From positions 1 to 6,047 of the forward strand of contig JAOZSC010000182.1 in the NCBI GenBank assembly GCA_029939875.1: a stretch of DNA of 6,047 nt, written 5' to 3'. The notes beneath the pieces are model-generated. The model did not search any database and was not told the DNA's origin. It saw only the letters and a list, made by a program, of their open reading frames with translations. Made by a program: the position numbers and the translations under genes. This stretch comes from Desulfobacterales bacterium. Lineage in GTDB: Bacteria > Desulfobacterota > Desulfobacteria > Desulfobacterales > JAFDCJ01. Positions 5,889-6,047 of the stretch are shown here, piece by piece. The first letter of the stretch is position 1. The number at the start of each line of letters is the position of its first letter.

Positions 5889-6047
5889 ACAGATCCTTTT
5901 TGAAAAAATCCTCTTTGTTGCTGATCTCATCGGGCCGCTTGGTGGTTTTGATGGGCGCCGTCCCCTCCTTGAAGCATTCAAATATCACATTTTTTGATTC
6001 CGGAATCGGCAACAGTCCGGTGTCGGCATCGATTTTGGCGAACACGA
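5887..6047 (-). CDS. Penicillin-binding protein 1A-like (class A PBP) C-terminal end, partial
   Basis: Reading the - strand from the right edge (in frame from 6045) gives 52 residues ending at TAA (5889-5887). The sequence includes VFAKIDADTGLLP, then NVIFECFKEGTAP, then a lysine-rich tail ending FFKKDL. The pattern of a strand with IDxxTGLL followed about a dozen residues later by FExFxEGTxP is the C-terminal end of the transpeptidase domain in PBP1A/MrcA-type bifunctional peptidoglycan synthases. There it closes the domain after the KTG motif. The active-site motifs and the glycosyltransferase domain lie beyond the window, so the call rests on this one tail. The gene is convergent with livF, with a 39-nt spacer, and has no evident functional link to the importer. 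Confidence 0.7.
   Translation of the reverse strand, partial: VFAKIDADTGLLPIPESKNVIFECFKEGTAPIKTTKRPDEISNKEDFFKKDL

Noticed and set aside
1..6047. A search by eye for CRISPR arrays, tRNA or rRNA genes, transposase genes and insertion-sequence ends.
   Set aside because: No regularly spaced repeats, cloverleaf-like segments, transposase motifs or terminal inverted repeats with target duplications were found.

Overview
The window carries a complete branched-chain-amino-acid-type ABC importer locus (HAAT/Liv family) on the + strand, in the order livK, livH, livM, livG, livF. It is preceded by the 3' end of a two-component sensor kinase gene and a complete NarL/FixJ-type response regulator gene. 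It is followed by the 3' end of a convergent gene on the - strand, read here as a class A penicillin-binding protein (PBP1A-like). Protein style, gene order, moderate GC and a Gram-negative-type periplasmic binding protein with a Sec signal peptide suggest a Gram-negative bacterium. Desulfobacterota (Desulfobacteraceae-like) is my best guess; this is an impression from protein wording, not a computed assignment.

Layout. 3-134: kinase C-terminus. 151-789: response regulator. 790-1018: AT-rich control region with a hairpin-forming dyad (812-847), a perfect 9-bp inverted repeat (867-892), a sigma70-like promoter (about 900-929) and a strong Shine-Dalgarno. 1019-2212: livK. 2227-2260: a clear intrinsic terminator. 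2261-2460: non-coding gap with a large imperfect inverted repeat (2336-2403). 2461-3336: livH. 3424-4434: livM. 4431-5156: livG, overlapping livM by 4 nt. 5143-5847: livF, overlapping livG by 14 nt. 5848-5886: short convergent spacer. 5887-6047: PBP1A-like C-terminus on the - strand.

How the genes work together. LivK captures the solute in the periplasm. LivH and LivM form the membrane channel. LivG and LivF are the two ATPases on the cytoplasmic side. The terminator after livK would let the binding protein be made in excess over the membrane parts, with livHMGF expressed by read-through or from a weaker promoter in the gap. The response regulator lies just upstream on the same strand and is a reasonable but unproven candidate regulator of the importer. 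LivG carries motif variants unlike E. coli LivG, so the substrate should not be assumed to be Leu/Ile/Val.

I see no evidence of a new biological system. The genes are ordinary. The less explained parts are the non-coding structures on either side of livK.
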